Source: Defluviitaleaceae bacterium
GTDB taxonomy: Bacteria; Bacillota; Clostridia; Lachnospirales; UBA5962
Direction: 5' to 3'
Length of the DNA stretch: 15,494 nucleotides
NCBI GenBank assembly: GCA_009780765.1
Contig: WQZK01000021.1
Location: forward strand, 1 to 15,494
Part shown: piece after piece, positions 6,971 through 12,958 of the stretch
Position numbering within the stretch: the first letter of the stretch is position 1
How the letters are laid out: every line of letters begins with the position of its first letter
Notes under the pieces: generated by a model
Seen by the model: only the letters and a program-made list of their open reading frames with translations
What the model was told of the DNA's origin: nothing
The model's database searches: none
Made by a program: the position numbers and the translations under genes

Positions 6971-7210
6971 GCGTTTTTAGTATATAATAAAATACCTTTG
7001 AAACAGTATCATATGAGTGCAGCTAAACGCCCCAGTGCTTTCGCTTTGCCTTGGCACTTTCGCCCTGCGAAAGCAGCCTTTGGCTGGTTTTCCCTTTGCA
7101 CTCTGCCTATGGCAGAGTGGCTTTGCCAGTTTCGCACAGCGAAACCGCTTGAGAAAACTGCTTGGAGTGGCGAAGCCAGTTTGCCCACAGGGCAAACCAC
7201 AAGAGGCGGC
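6971..7210. other. Long intergenic gap filled by a hairpin array
   Basis: The gap of about 300 bases between the DUF5711 start and the ykvI-like stop holds the operon promoter at its left end, about 60 bases of AT-rich sequence (6971-7033), and then the GC-richer hairpin array annotated separately. Several frames are open through the array on both strands because the palindromes lack stop codons; none has a convincing SD or protein-like composition. No gene is called here. Confidence 0.7.
7034..7197. repeat. Array of contiguous triloop hairpins (cluster B)
   Basis: Seven perfect inverted repeats, each with a three-base loop, follow one another almost without gaps: CTTTCGC-CCT-GCGAAAG (7057-7073), CAGCC-TTT-GGCTG (7074-7086), CACTCTGCC-TAT-GGCAGAGTG (7099-7119), TGGC-TTT-GCCA (7118-7128), GTTTCGC-ACA-GCGAAAC (7129-7145), TGGC-GAA-GCCA (7168-7178) and GTTTGCCC-ACA-GGGCAAAC (7179-7197). 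Before them AGTGC (7034-7038) can pair with GCACT (7054-7058). GTTTTC (7087-7092) and GAAAAC (7153-7158) could close a multi-branched structure around hairpins three to five. The block is clearly richer in G and C than its flanks. It lies just downstream of the ykvI-like gene, so it could act as a 3' RNA structure, but no T-tract follows on the minus strand, so it is not a simple terminator. Confidence 0.85.
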
Positions 7211-8275
7211 TTAGTGCTTTGAACGATTGATGGTGCTGATTGAAAAGCATTTTACTATGAGTAAAATTTCCAAAAAGCCCAAAATTGCAAAAATGGGATA
7301 TACATAAGAAATTATATTGGAGAAGCCTATAAAAGACATTAAAATAGCTAGTGAACACACGATCACTTTAGAAAAAACTTTCCCTAACTTAAATCTTTTT
7401 TCTATAAAGTTTACAGCAGAGTAGCCATTTGTTGCAGCGGTTGTAAAAATTGCTAAAATCATTATTATTAAGTAAAAATATTCGATAAGTATAGAGTTTT
7501 GCTGGATTAAAATTAGTAGGGGAATTTCGGCCGACTCTATAAGGTCATAATTAAAGTGTATTGGTAATGCTATACAAATTAGCAAAAGAAACATTAAAAT
7601 CGATGCAAAAATACTTGATTTAATGGCATTTTTAACAGTGTTAACCTGACTTTTCATAGAAGAAAGTACAACAACTGCCGTTATTATATTATACGAAACA
7701 TACGTAATTGCAAAAAATACAAAATTTTCTCGCACTGCTAAAATCGATGTTATAGGGTTAAACACGGCAACGGTTTCTGCAATCATTATATAAATTGCTA
7801 TAAAAATGCTTCCCAAAATTACAAACGGTGCAAGAATAGCATTTATTTTAATTATGCCATCTATTCCATAGAAAAACATGATAAAGCAAAGCACTGCCAT
7901 GATTATTGTACCAATGTACTTTTCTAAGAGAAATGCTTGATTAATTGTTGCACCTGCAGCTGCAAGCATACCCGAAAAGAGTATAAACATAAAAACACTT
8001 AGCGAGATTTTTAGAAGAGGGCTTAGTTTTTTTGGTGCAATAGTATCAACAAATTCATCGTATGTATTAATCTTTTTTCTGATACATATTGCAAATATCG
8101 AAAATCCTAAAAATCCAAAAGCGAAAGTAGCAACAGCTATTCCTAAGAGTCCGATTTGCCCAAAACGCATAAAGTAGCTTATAATTTCACGCCCAGAGCT
8201 AAGCCCTGCACCAAATATTACAGATATGTATATAAACGCTATGGAAATTGGGCGTTTTTGTTTGTTTTCTATCAA
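7211..8275 (-). CDS. YkvI-like membrane transporter (LeuT-fold family)
   Basis: The protein is about 354 residues and almost wholly hydrophobic, with some ten or eleven membrane helices. It starts with a short polar segment (IENKQKRPIS) and then a first helix broken by FGAGLSSGREIISYF. That broken first helix, with GAG-type flexibility and Ser-Gly-Arg-Glu, is typical of the YkvI family (COG3949), which is related to sodium-coupled amino acid transporters. The start is taken as TTG at 8273-8275 because GAGGTGA (8281-8287) is five bases upstream. A longer frame beginning at 8317 would run through the promoter region and adds residues that do not look conserved. Substrate is unknown. The stop codon abuts the hairpin array. 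It is divergent from pepF with about 110 bases between. Confidence 0.75.
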   Translation of the reverse strand: MIENKQKRPISIAFIYISVIFGAGLSSGREIISYFMRFGQIGLLGIAVATFAFGFLGFSIFAICIRKKINTYDEFVDTIAPKKLSPLLKISLSVFMFILFSGMLAAAGATINQAFLLEKYIGTIIMAVLCFIMFFYGIDGIIKINAILAPFVILGSIFIAIYIMIAETVAVFNPITSILAVRENFVFFAITYVSYNIITAVVVLSSMKSQVNTVKNAIKSSIFASILMFLLLICIALPIHFNYDLIESAEIPLLILIQQNSILIEYFYLIIMILAIFTTAATNGYSAVNFIEKRFKLGKVFSKVIVCSLAILMSFIGFSNIISYVYPIFAILGFLEILLIVKCFSISTINRSKH

Positions 8276-8320
8276 GACAATCACCTCAAAATAATATATG
8301 TACAAATCTACAAACAAATG

Positions 8321-8329
8321 TGATATAAT
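8321..8329 (+). promoter_or_regulatory. Extended -10 promoter element for pepF
   Basis: TGATATAAT is a TGn extended -10 with a perfect TATAAT (8324-8329). The -35 region 17-18 bases upstream (around 8300-8306) is weak, which an extended -10 can offset. Start of transcription near 8336 gives a leader of about 50 bases. Confidence 0.6.
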
Positions 8330-8386
8330 AAAAATATCGTAAAACGCTTTTCAATAAAAAATATTAAATCGAAAGGATGATTTAAA

Positions 8387-10183
8387 ATGTCATCAAAAAA
8401 ACGTAGTGATGTACCTAAAGAACTTACATGGGCAGTAGAAAACATGTTTGCAACTGATGCGGCTTGGGAAAAAGAAGTTGAAGAGATAACGGCTTTGGTT
8501 CCAGAAGTGGCAAAGTACAAAGGCACTTTTGTAGAAAACTCTAAAAATCTTTTAGAATTTTGCAAAAAGTTCGATGAAGTTGAAAAAAGGCTACACACAG
8601 CATTTGTTTTTGCTAATCTTAAATCTTCTGAAGATAATGGCAATACAACATATCAAGCTATGAGCGATAAAGCAGGCACGCTAATGAGAACTGTTTATGC
8701 AGCAGTTAGCTTTTACGAGCCAGAGCTTTTAAGTTTGGGCGAAGAAAAAATTAACAAGTATTTGGAAGAATGCGAAGAGCTTAGATTATACACACATAAT
8801 TTTGAAGATACTTTAAGAAAAGCAAAGCACATACTATCACCAGAGATGGAAGAGGTTTTAACAAAAGTAGGGGAAATAAGTCAAGGCCCTGGCAATATTT
8901 ATTCTATGATAAATGATGTTGACATAAAATTTGGAACAATTATTGATGAAAACGGCAATGAAGCAGAAGTAACTCACGCAAGTGCATATGCTTTTGCGTT
9001 ATCTAAAAACAGAAATGTTAGAAGAGATGCGTTTAAGGCTCGCGGCAAAGCTTATGTTGCACAAAAAAATACTCTTGCGGCAACTTATGCGTCATCAGTT
9101 AAGGGTGATTGCTTCTTTGCAAAAATGAAGAATTACGATTCGGCACTTGCGGCTGCTTTATCAGAGGCTAATATACCTGTGGATGTTTATCATAATTTAA
9201 TTAAGGCGGTTCATAACAACTTGCCGTCTTTACACAAGTATGTTGATGTTAGAAAAAGAGCTTTAGGGCTTGAAGACATCAGGAACTATGATTTAGCTGT
9301 ACCAATGGTAGAGAATGTAGACACAAAGGTTTCTTATGAAAAAGCTATGGAAACTGTTGTGGAAGGTGTTAGAATATTAGGTGATGAGTATGCTAATATG
9401 GTTAAGCATGGTTTTGAAAATAGATGGGTAGACGTTTATGAGAACGAAGGTAAAACAAGCGGTGCTTTTGCTTGGGGTTCTTACGGTGGTCCTCATCCAT
9501 TTGTTCTAATGAATTTTAATGATACTGTGAGTGATATGTTTACGCTTGCTCATGAAATGGGCCACGCAATGCACAGCTATTATACTTGGAAAACACAGCC
9601 AAAAGTTTATGGAAGCTACCCTATATTCTTAGCAGAAGTTGCATCTACTGTAAATGAGTGCCTTCTTATGGACTATCTTCTAAAAACAACAGAAGATGCA
9701 GATATGAAAAAATATTTAATTAATTATTACATGGACCAATTTATAGGAACTCTTTTCCGCCAAACACAATTTGCCGAGTTTGAAATGATAACTCATGAAA
9801 TGCAAGAACGTGGCGAAACTTTAACGGTAGATTCTTTAAATAAGGTTTATACAGAGCTTTGGGTAAAATACCATGGTACAGATATTATCATGGAAGAAGA
9901 AGTTTCTCAGGAATGGTCAAGAATACCACATTTCTACCGTGCATTTTACGTTTACCAGTATGCAACTGGTTATTCGGCAGCGGTTGCATTTGCAAAAAGA
10001 ATTATCGATGGTGTGCCTAATGCAGTTGAAGATTATTTAGGCTTCTTAAAGGCGGGCAACTCAGATTATGCTATTAACATACTTAAAAAGGCGGGCGTTG
10101 ATATGTCGAGCCCAGCACCTGTTGATAGTGCATTAGAGGTGTTTAAAGGTCTTGTAGACCAGTTTGAAAGTTATTTGAAATAG
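8387..10183 (+). CDS. pepF: Oligoendopeptidase F (M3B metallopeptidase)
   Basis: PepF is a cytoplasmic zinc peptidase that cuts peptides of roughly 7-17 residues. At 598 residues it is full length for the family. The zinc motif HEMGH is at residues 389-393 (LAHEMGHAMHSYY) and the third ligand is Glu417 in FLAEVASTVNE. The upstream GAFAWGSYGGPHPFVLMNF and the C-terminal HFYRAFYVYQYATGYSAA are the substrate-cleft signatures typical of PepF. The N-terminal helical domain (about 1-200) is also typical. There is no signal peptide. AAAGGA sits about ten bases before the ATG. It appears to be a monocistronic gene with an extended -10 promoter and a likely terminator at 10195-10232. Confidence 0.96.
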   Translation: MSSKKRSDVPKELTWAVENMFATDAAWEKEVEEITALVPEVAKYKGTFVENSKNLLEFCKKFDEVEKRLHTAFVFANLKSSEDNGNTTYQAMSDKAGTLMRTVYAAVSFYEPELLSLGEEKINKYLEECEELRLYTHNFEDTLRKAKHILSPEMEEVLTKVGEISQGPGNIYSMINDVDIKFGTIIDENGNEAEVTHASAYAFALSKNRNVRRDAFKARGKAYVAQKNTLAATYASSVKGDCFFAKMKNYDSALAAALSEANIPVDVYHNLIKAVHNNLPSLHKYVDVRKRALGLEDIRNYDLAVPMVENVDTKVSYEKAMETVVEGVRILGDEYANMVKHGFENRWVDVYENEGKTSGAFAWGSYGGPHPFVLMNFNDTVSDMFTLAHEMGHAMHSYYTWKTQPKVYGSYPIFLAEVASTVNECLLMDYLLKTTEDADMKKYLINYYMDQFIGTLFRQTQFAEFEMITHEMQERGETLTVDSLNKVYTELWVKYHGTDIIMEEEVSQEWSRIPHFYRAFYVYQYATGYSAAVAFAKRIIDGVPNAVEDYLGFLKAGNSDYAINILKKAGVDMSSPAPVDSALEVFKGLVDQFESYLK

Positions 10184-10194
10184 TTTTTGAAATC

Positions 10195-10232
10195 TTTGCT
10201 ATCGTTGGTGGAGCAGTATCAACGGTAGCAAA
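10195..10232 (+). terminator. Probable terminator after pepF
   Basis: A 13-bp stem (10195-10207 with 10220-10232, one G-U pair) has a 12-base loop and is followed by TTTATATTAT. The loop is large and the T-tract is broken, so termination may be partial and the next gene may receive read-through. Confidence 0.5.
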
Positions 10233-10267
10233 TTTATATTATCCGAACAAAACAGAGGGAGGTATAT

Positions 10268-10915
10268 ATGACAACTAAACAAGAGAGGTCAGCGATTTTT
10301 AAGTCGTTCCAATCTAATATCAAGAAAAATGTTTCATTTGATGAGGGCAAGGCAAATTTACTTACGCTCAGAAATAAATTGACAGAAATATGTGATTATA
10401 TTTTTGATGTTTGCAATAATGAAGATTTTTGCAAAATGCCCCTCAAAACAGATAAGACCATTGCGTACTATCTCTATCATTTGAATCGGATTGAGGATGC
10501 CACATCGAATATTTTGATTGCAGGCAAAGAACAATTATTTTTTACCGAAAACTTCGACAAGCGATTAACTTCCCCTATCATTACTACAGGCAATGAAATA
10601 GCCCGTGATGGGCTAATTGAGTTTAGCAAAGCCTTGGATATAAAGCAGCTCAGAGAATATGTTACTACGGTTATGGCTAATACGAACGAGATAGTTAAAA
10701 GTTTGAGTTTTGATGATTCCAAAACAAAGATTTCGGAAGAGCGAAAGGCAGAAGCTGTAAAATCAAACGCTGTATCAATAGATGAAAGTGCTTTTTGGCT
10801 TATTGATTACTGGTGCAGCAAAACTTATGCAGGGCTGATGTTGATGCCCTTTTCAAGACATCCAATGCTACATCTTGATGGTTGTCTGAGGATAATCAAC
10901 AAAATAAAAAAGTAA
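10268..10915 (+). CDS. DinB-like (DfsB-type) putative metal-binding protein
   Basis: The 215-residue, mostly helical protein has a strong SD (GAGGGAGG, 10255-10262) before its ATG. YYLYHLNRIEDATSN around His71 resembles the first helix motif of DinB-superfamily four-helix proteins, and SRHPMLHLDGCLRI supplies His198 and His202, which would complete the usual three-histidine metal site. Such proteins often act as thiol-dependent transferases or have no known activity; no substrate can be named. Codon choice differs from its neighbours: Leu CTC and CTG and Arg CGG appear more often, and the reading is less A-rich, which may mean later acquisition. It is a single gene between pepF and a bidirectional terminator. 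Confidence 0.6.
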   Translation: MTTKQERSAIFKSFQSNIKKNVSFDEGKANLLTLRNKLTEICDYIFDVCNNEDFCKMPLKTDKTIAYYLYHLNRIEDATSNILIAGKEQLFFTENFDKRLTSPIITTGNEIARDGLIEFSKALDIKQLREYVTTVMANTNEIVKSLSFDDSKTKISEERKAEAVKSNAVSIDESAFWLIDYWCSKTYAGLMLMPFSRHPMLHLDGCLRIINKIKK

Positions 10916-10953
10916 TGTTCAACTCACAACTAATAAGCATTATCTATGAGTAA

Positions 10954-10986
10954 AAAAAGCGGATATCACTGAGATATCCACTTTTT
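10954..10986. terminator. Bidirectional terminator between DinB-like and SLOG genes
   Basis: GGATATC (10961-10967) pairs with GATATCC (10973-10979) around a five-base loop. After one C/A mismatch, AAAAAG (10954-10959) pairs with CTTTTT (10981-10986). T5 follows on the plus strand and T7 on the minus strand, so it serves both convergent genes. Confidence 0.8.
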
Positions 10987-11020
10987 ATAATTATAGCAAT
11001 AATTGCTATAATTATAAAAA
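10982..11020. repeat. Perfect 39-bp AT-rich palindrome with TAA triloop
   Basis: Two 18-base arms (10982-10999 and 11003-11020) are exactly complementary around a three-base loop. The right arm contains the stop codon and last codons of the SLOG gene, and the left arm shares its T-run with the neighbouring terminator. Read on the minus strand, this hairpin comes immediately before that terminator. Confidence 0.85.
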
Positions 11021-11539
11021 CAAATCTAACTGCTTTATAGGCAAATCTTCACCCACAAACCAAACAGGCACATTATTTTTGTTAGCGTATTTTATTGTTG
11101 CACCTGTTCCGCCATTTGTTGCAAAAGATGCAATAACTAAGCCCGAATTATCAACCATATATTTATTTCTAACCTGCATACAGCCCTTAAAATAGGCTTG
11201 GCTTATATAGTTTACAGTATCGGCATTTTTCTTTGTATATTCTAATAATATTTTTTGGTTTACTGTCCATTTAGAATCATGGTTCTTGCACGGTATTGCA
11301 AGCTCTAGTGAAATTTGTTTATACTCTTTTTTTAGCTTAATTATTTCAATTGCTGCCCATGTATCAAATCCGATTGCTCCGCCACAAATAAAGTGCGTAT
11401 AGTTGCTTTCTATGGCCATTATTATTAGTTTTCTTAAATCTGATTTTAACAGAATGCAATCGGGGTGCTCTTCATCTGTTCCAAACAAAAATTTGTGTGG
11501 CCTAGGGCCTGTAAAGCAACAAGTATTATTTTTATTCAC
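11012..11539 (-). CDS. SLOG-domain (DUF1273, YpsA-like) putative nucleotide-binding protein
   Basis: The product, about 175 residues, is a single Rossmann-like SLOG domain. CCFTGPRPHKF near the N-terminus is the DUF1273 signature (usually FTGHRP), ICGGAIGFDTWAA gives the glycine-rich loop with Asp, and NGGTGATIKYA near residue 143 is the second conserved loop. SLOG proteins bind nucleotides or related small ligands; those tied to defence or stress sense or make nucleotide signals, while many DUF1273 members have no known role. The GTG start at 11537-11539 is chosen because AAGGAG (11548-11553) is eight bases upstream and the signature follows at once. A longer frame starting at 11653 would overlap the divergent gene. 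A possible minus-strand promoter lies at 11561-11589. Confidence 0.8.
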   Translation of the reverse strand: MNKNNTCCFTGPRPHKFLFGTDEEHPDCILLKSDLRKLIIMAIESNYTHFICGGAIGFDTWAAIEIIKLKKEYKQISLELAIPCKNHDSKWTVNQKILLEYTKKNADTVNYISQAYFKGCMQVRNKYMVDNSGLVIASFATNGGTGATIKYANKNNVPVWFVGEDLPIKQLDLFL

Positions 11540-11560
11540 AAACACATCTCCTTGCAATAT

Positions 11561-11589
11561 ATTATTAATAAAAACACTTTTGGAGGCAA
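11561..11589 (-). promoter_or_regulatory. Possible promoter of the SLOG gene
   Basis: On the minus strand TTGCCT (11584-11589) and AATAAT (11561-11566) are 17 bases apart. The leader would be very short, starting close to the SD, and the -35 overlaps the SD of the divergent gene, so expression of the two might exclude each other. Confidence 0.35.
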
Positions 11590-11591
11590 CC

Positions 11592-11957
11592 ATGATAATT
11601 ACAGAAAATTTTTCGAGAGCACTTGAAGAATTTGCACAAAATAATATAAGCAAAAACCACGCAAATGAAGAGCTTATAAGAAAATCAGAAGACCTAGAAT
11701 TTATGTATTTTCTGCTTTCGCCGTTAAATCGAGAAATAAAAGATATAGCGAGGCTTGTTGTTGGTTTGCACGGTTTTGAAGGGAGCCAAGTTTTTGAGGA
11801 TTATATAACCCGGGAGTTTTTACACCAGCTTGTTGATCAAGCTATAAGAAAAATTGACTTAGAGCATAGCGAATTTTTACGCCCGATTATAGAACTCCAT
11901 ATCGCACATGAGATTTTTGCGAGGAAAAGACCACTTTTTAGGCATGTTACAAGATAA
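11592..11957 (+). CDS. Hypothetical protein (121 aa), unrecognised
   Basis: I do not recognise this protein. The ATG at 11592 has a good SD (TGGAGG, 11581-11586). The frame continues upstream, but that part would run through the divergent SLOG gene and carries no SD. The product looks all-helical and rich in Glu, Ile and Leu, without membrane segments, cysteines or a signal peptide. Notable pieces are a helical N-terminus (ENFSRALEEFAQNN), a central RLVVGLHGFEGSQVFEDY, and a basic, histidine-containing C-terminus (FARKRPLFRHVTR). It is divergent from the SLOG gene with only 52 bases between start codons, and it converges on dnaC, whose stop is 18 bases away across a perfect hairpin. The arrangement suggests, but does not show, a link with the SLOG protein. 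Confidence 0.7.
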   Translation: MIITENFSRALEEFAQNNISKNHANEELIRKSEDLEFMYFLLSPLNREIKDIARLVVGLHGFEGSQVFEDYITREFLHQLVDQAIRKIDLEHSEFLRPIIELHIAHEIFARKRPLFRHVTR

Positions 11958-11978
11958 TAGAGGCAGTTTCTGCCTCTA
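11958..11978. repeat. Triloop hairpin joining two convergent genes
   Basis: TAGAGGCAG (11958-11966), loop TTT, CTGCCTCTA (11970-11978) is a perfect nine-bp hairpin that exactly fills the gap between the hypothetical gene and dnaC and includes the dnaC stop codon. No T-tract follows on the plus strand (next bases CATATACC), so it is a weak intrinsic terminator at best. Confidence 0.7.
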
Positions 11979-12956
11979 CATATACCTCTTTAATTCCCTT
12001 ATATCACGGCCGATAAATTTTTGAAACTCGTAGTTTCCAAAAATTCGTGAAACTAACCTATCGCTATAATTATCCCTAAGTTCATCAGGGCTTAAGTTTG
12101 TTGAAATTATTGTTGATAAATTAGCCAAAAGTCTTGTATTTATTATGCTAAAAAGCTCGGTTTGTGTAACAATTGTTGAAAACTCTGTGCCCAAATCGTC
12201 GATAATAAGTAAATCCACGGTTGTAAACATTTCAGATAATTCTTTGGGATTTTCAACATCACTACGGTTAAATCTTATCTCTTCGATGGTTTTGAAAAGA
12301 GTGGGAGCTGTAACGTACAAAACTGTGTTACCTTTATCTAATATTTCTTTAGCGATGCAATTGCATGTAAATGTTTTTCCAAGCCCTGGGCTGCCGTAAA
12401 ATAATAAATTAGAAAACTCTTTATCAAAGTTTGTAACAAAATCACGAGCTAAGCGGTAAATCATTTTTGCTTTGGTTTTTGGGGAAATACCGTCGGCTTT
12501 GCTTTCTTCTTCAGAATAATACCTAATATCAAATGTGTCAAAATTTTCTTTGTCAAATACATTTTTTATGTTGCAAGTTTCATAATATTTTTCTATAAGG
12601 CGTTGGCTAAGGCAAGGGCAACGCTCAGCAACAACAAAGCCTGTATCTTTGCAGTTTTGGCATTTATAAATTGTTTCAAAATAATCATGTGAAATATTGG
12701 CACTTTCTAAAAGAGCTTTTTTCTCGGCTTCTAAATTTTTGATAAGTTCTTTAAGCTCGTTAGCTTTTTCGGCATTTTTGCTCATAGAAAGCTTAATAAT
12801 TTCTATTGCATATGAATTTACCAAAACTTCTATTTCTTTAACTCGTGGAAGTTTAGAATAAACCTGCTCTCTGCGTTTTAGAAGCAAATTAGCGGCCTCT
12901 TCTCGGTCTTTTTCATATTCTCTTAAACATTCTTTAAAAGCATTAATATTTTTCAT
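11976..12956 (-). CDS. dnaC: DnaC/DnaI-type helicase loader (AAA+ ATPase)
   Basis: The 326-residue protein has an N-terminal helical and coiled-coil part (about 1-95). A zinc-binding cluster follows (Cys99, Cys102, Cys113, Cys115), then an AAA+ domain with Walker A GSPGLGKT (188-195), Walker B LLIIDDLGTE (about 249-258) and a C-terminal SDRLVSRIFG sensor region. This is the DnaI/DnaC layout, which loads the replicative helicase onto DNA at the origin and at stalled forks. The longer coiled N-terminal part and zinc cluster separate it from IstB transposition proteins. It follows dnaD with two bases between, so the pair are co-translated partners. An AAGGT-type SD lies at the end of dnaD. Confidence 0.9.
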   Translation of the reverse strand: MKNINAFKECLREYEKDREEAANLLLKRREQVYSKLPRVKEIEVLVNSYAIEIIKLSMSKNAEKANELKELIKNLEAEKKALLESANISHDYFETIYKCQNCKDTGFVVAERCPCLSQRLIEKYYETCNIKNVFDKENFDTFDIRYYSEEESKADGISPKTKAKMIYRLARDFVTNFDKEFSNLLFYGSPGLGKTFTCNCIAKEILDKGNTVLYVTAPTLFKTIEEIRFNRSDVENPKELSEMFTTVDLLIIDDLGTEFSTIVTQTELFSIINTRLLANLSTIISTNLSPDELRDNYSDRLVSRIFGNYEFQKFIGRDIRELKRYM

Positions 12957-12958
12957 GT

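Noticed and set aside
6904..7033. Purine riboswitch in front of the purC-purF operon
   Set aside because: The leader from the mapped promoter to the first start codon is only about 30 bases, too short for an aptamer, and no matching fold is seen.
7034..7197. Hairpin array as a CRISPR array
   Set aside because: There is no repeated identical unit of 25-40 bases alternating with unique spacers, and no cas gene nearby.
6965..7358. Several overlapping open frames on both strands across the hairpin array
   Set aside because: They exist because the GC-richer palindromes contain few stop codons. They lack SDs, mirror one another on the two strands and give compositions rich in Ala, Lys, Phe and Cys without protein-like patterning.
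8276..8317. Longer N-terminus for the ykvI-like protein starting at 8317
   Set aside because: It would run over the SD of the TTG start and the intergenic promoter region, and the added residues do not resemble the family's usual short polar start.
10236..10250. PurR-box-like CCGAAC flanked by A/T upstream of the DinB-like gene
   Set aside because: It is a single site, whereas PurR normally uses a pair, and none is found at the purC-purF operon promoter. Chance is the simpler explanation.
11403..11591. Upstream extension of the 121-residue hypothetical gene
   Set aside because: This stretch is antisense to the SLOG coding region and has no SD; the ATG at 11592 has TGGAGG in the right place.
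11540..11653. Longer N-terminus for the SLOG protein
   Set aside because: It overlaps the divergent gene in antisense, while a GTG with an AAGGAG SD lies directly before the conserved signature.
11976..12956. IstB-type transposition helper instead of a helicase loader
   Set aside because: The protein has a long N-terminal domain with a four-cysteine zinc cluster and sits directly after dnaD. No transposase gene is present.
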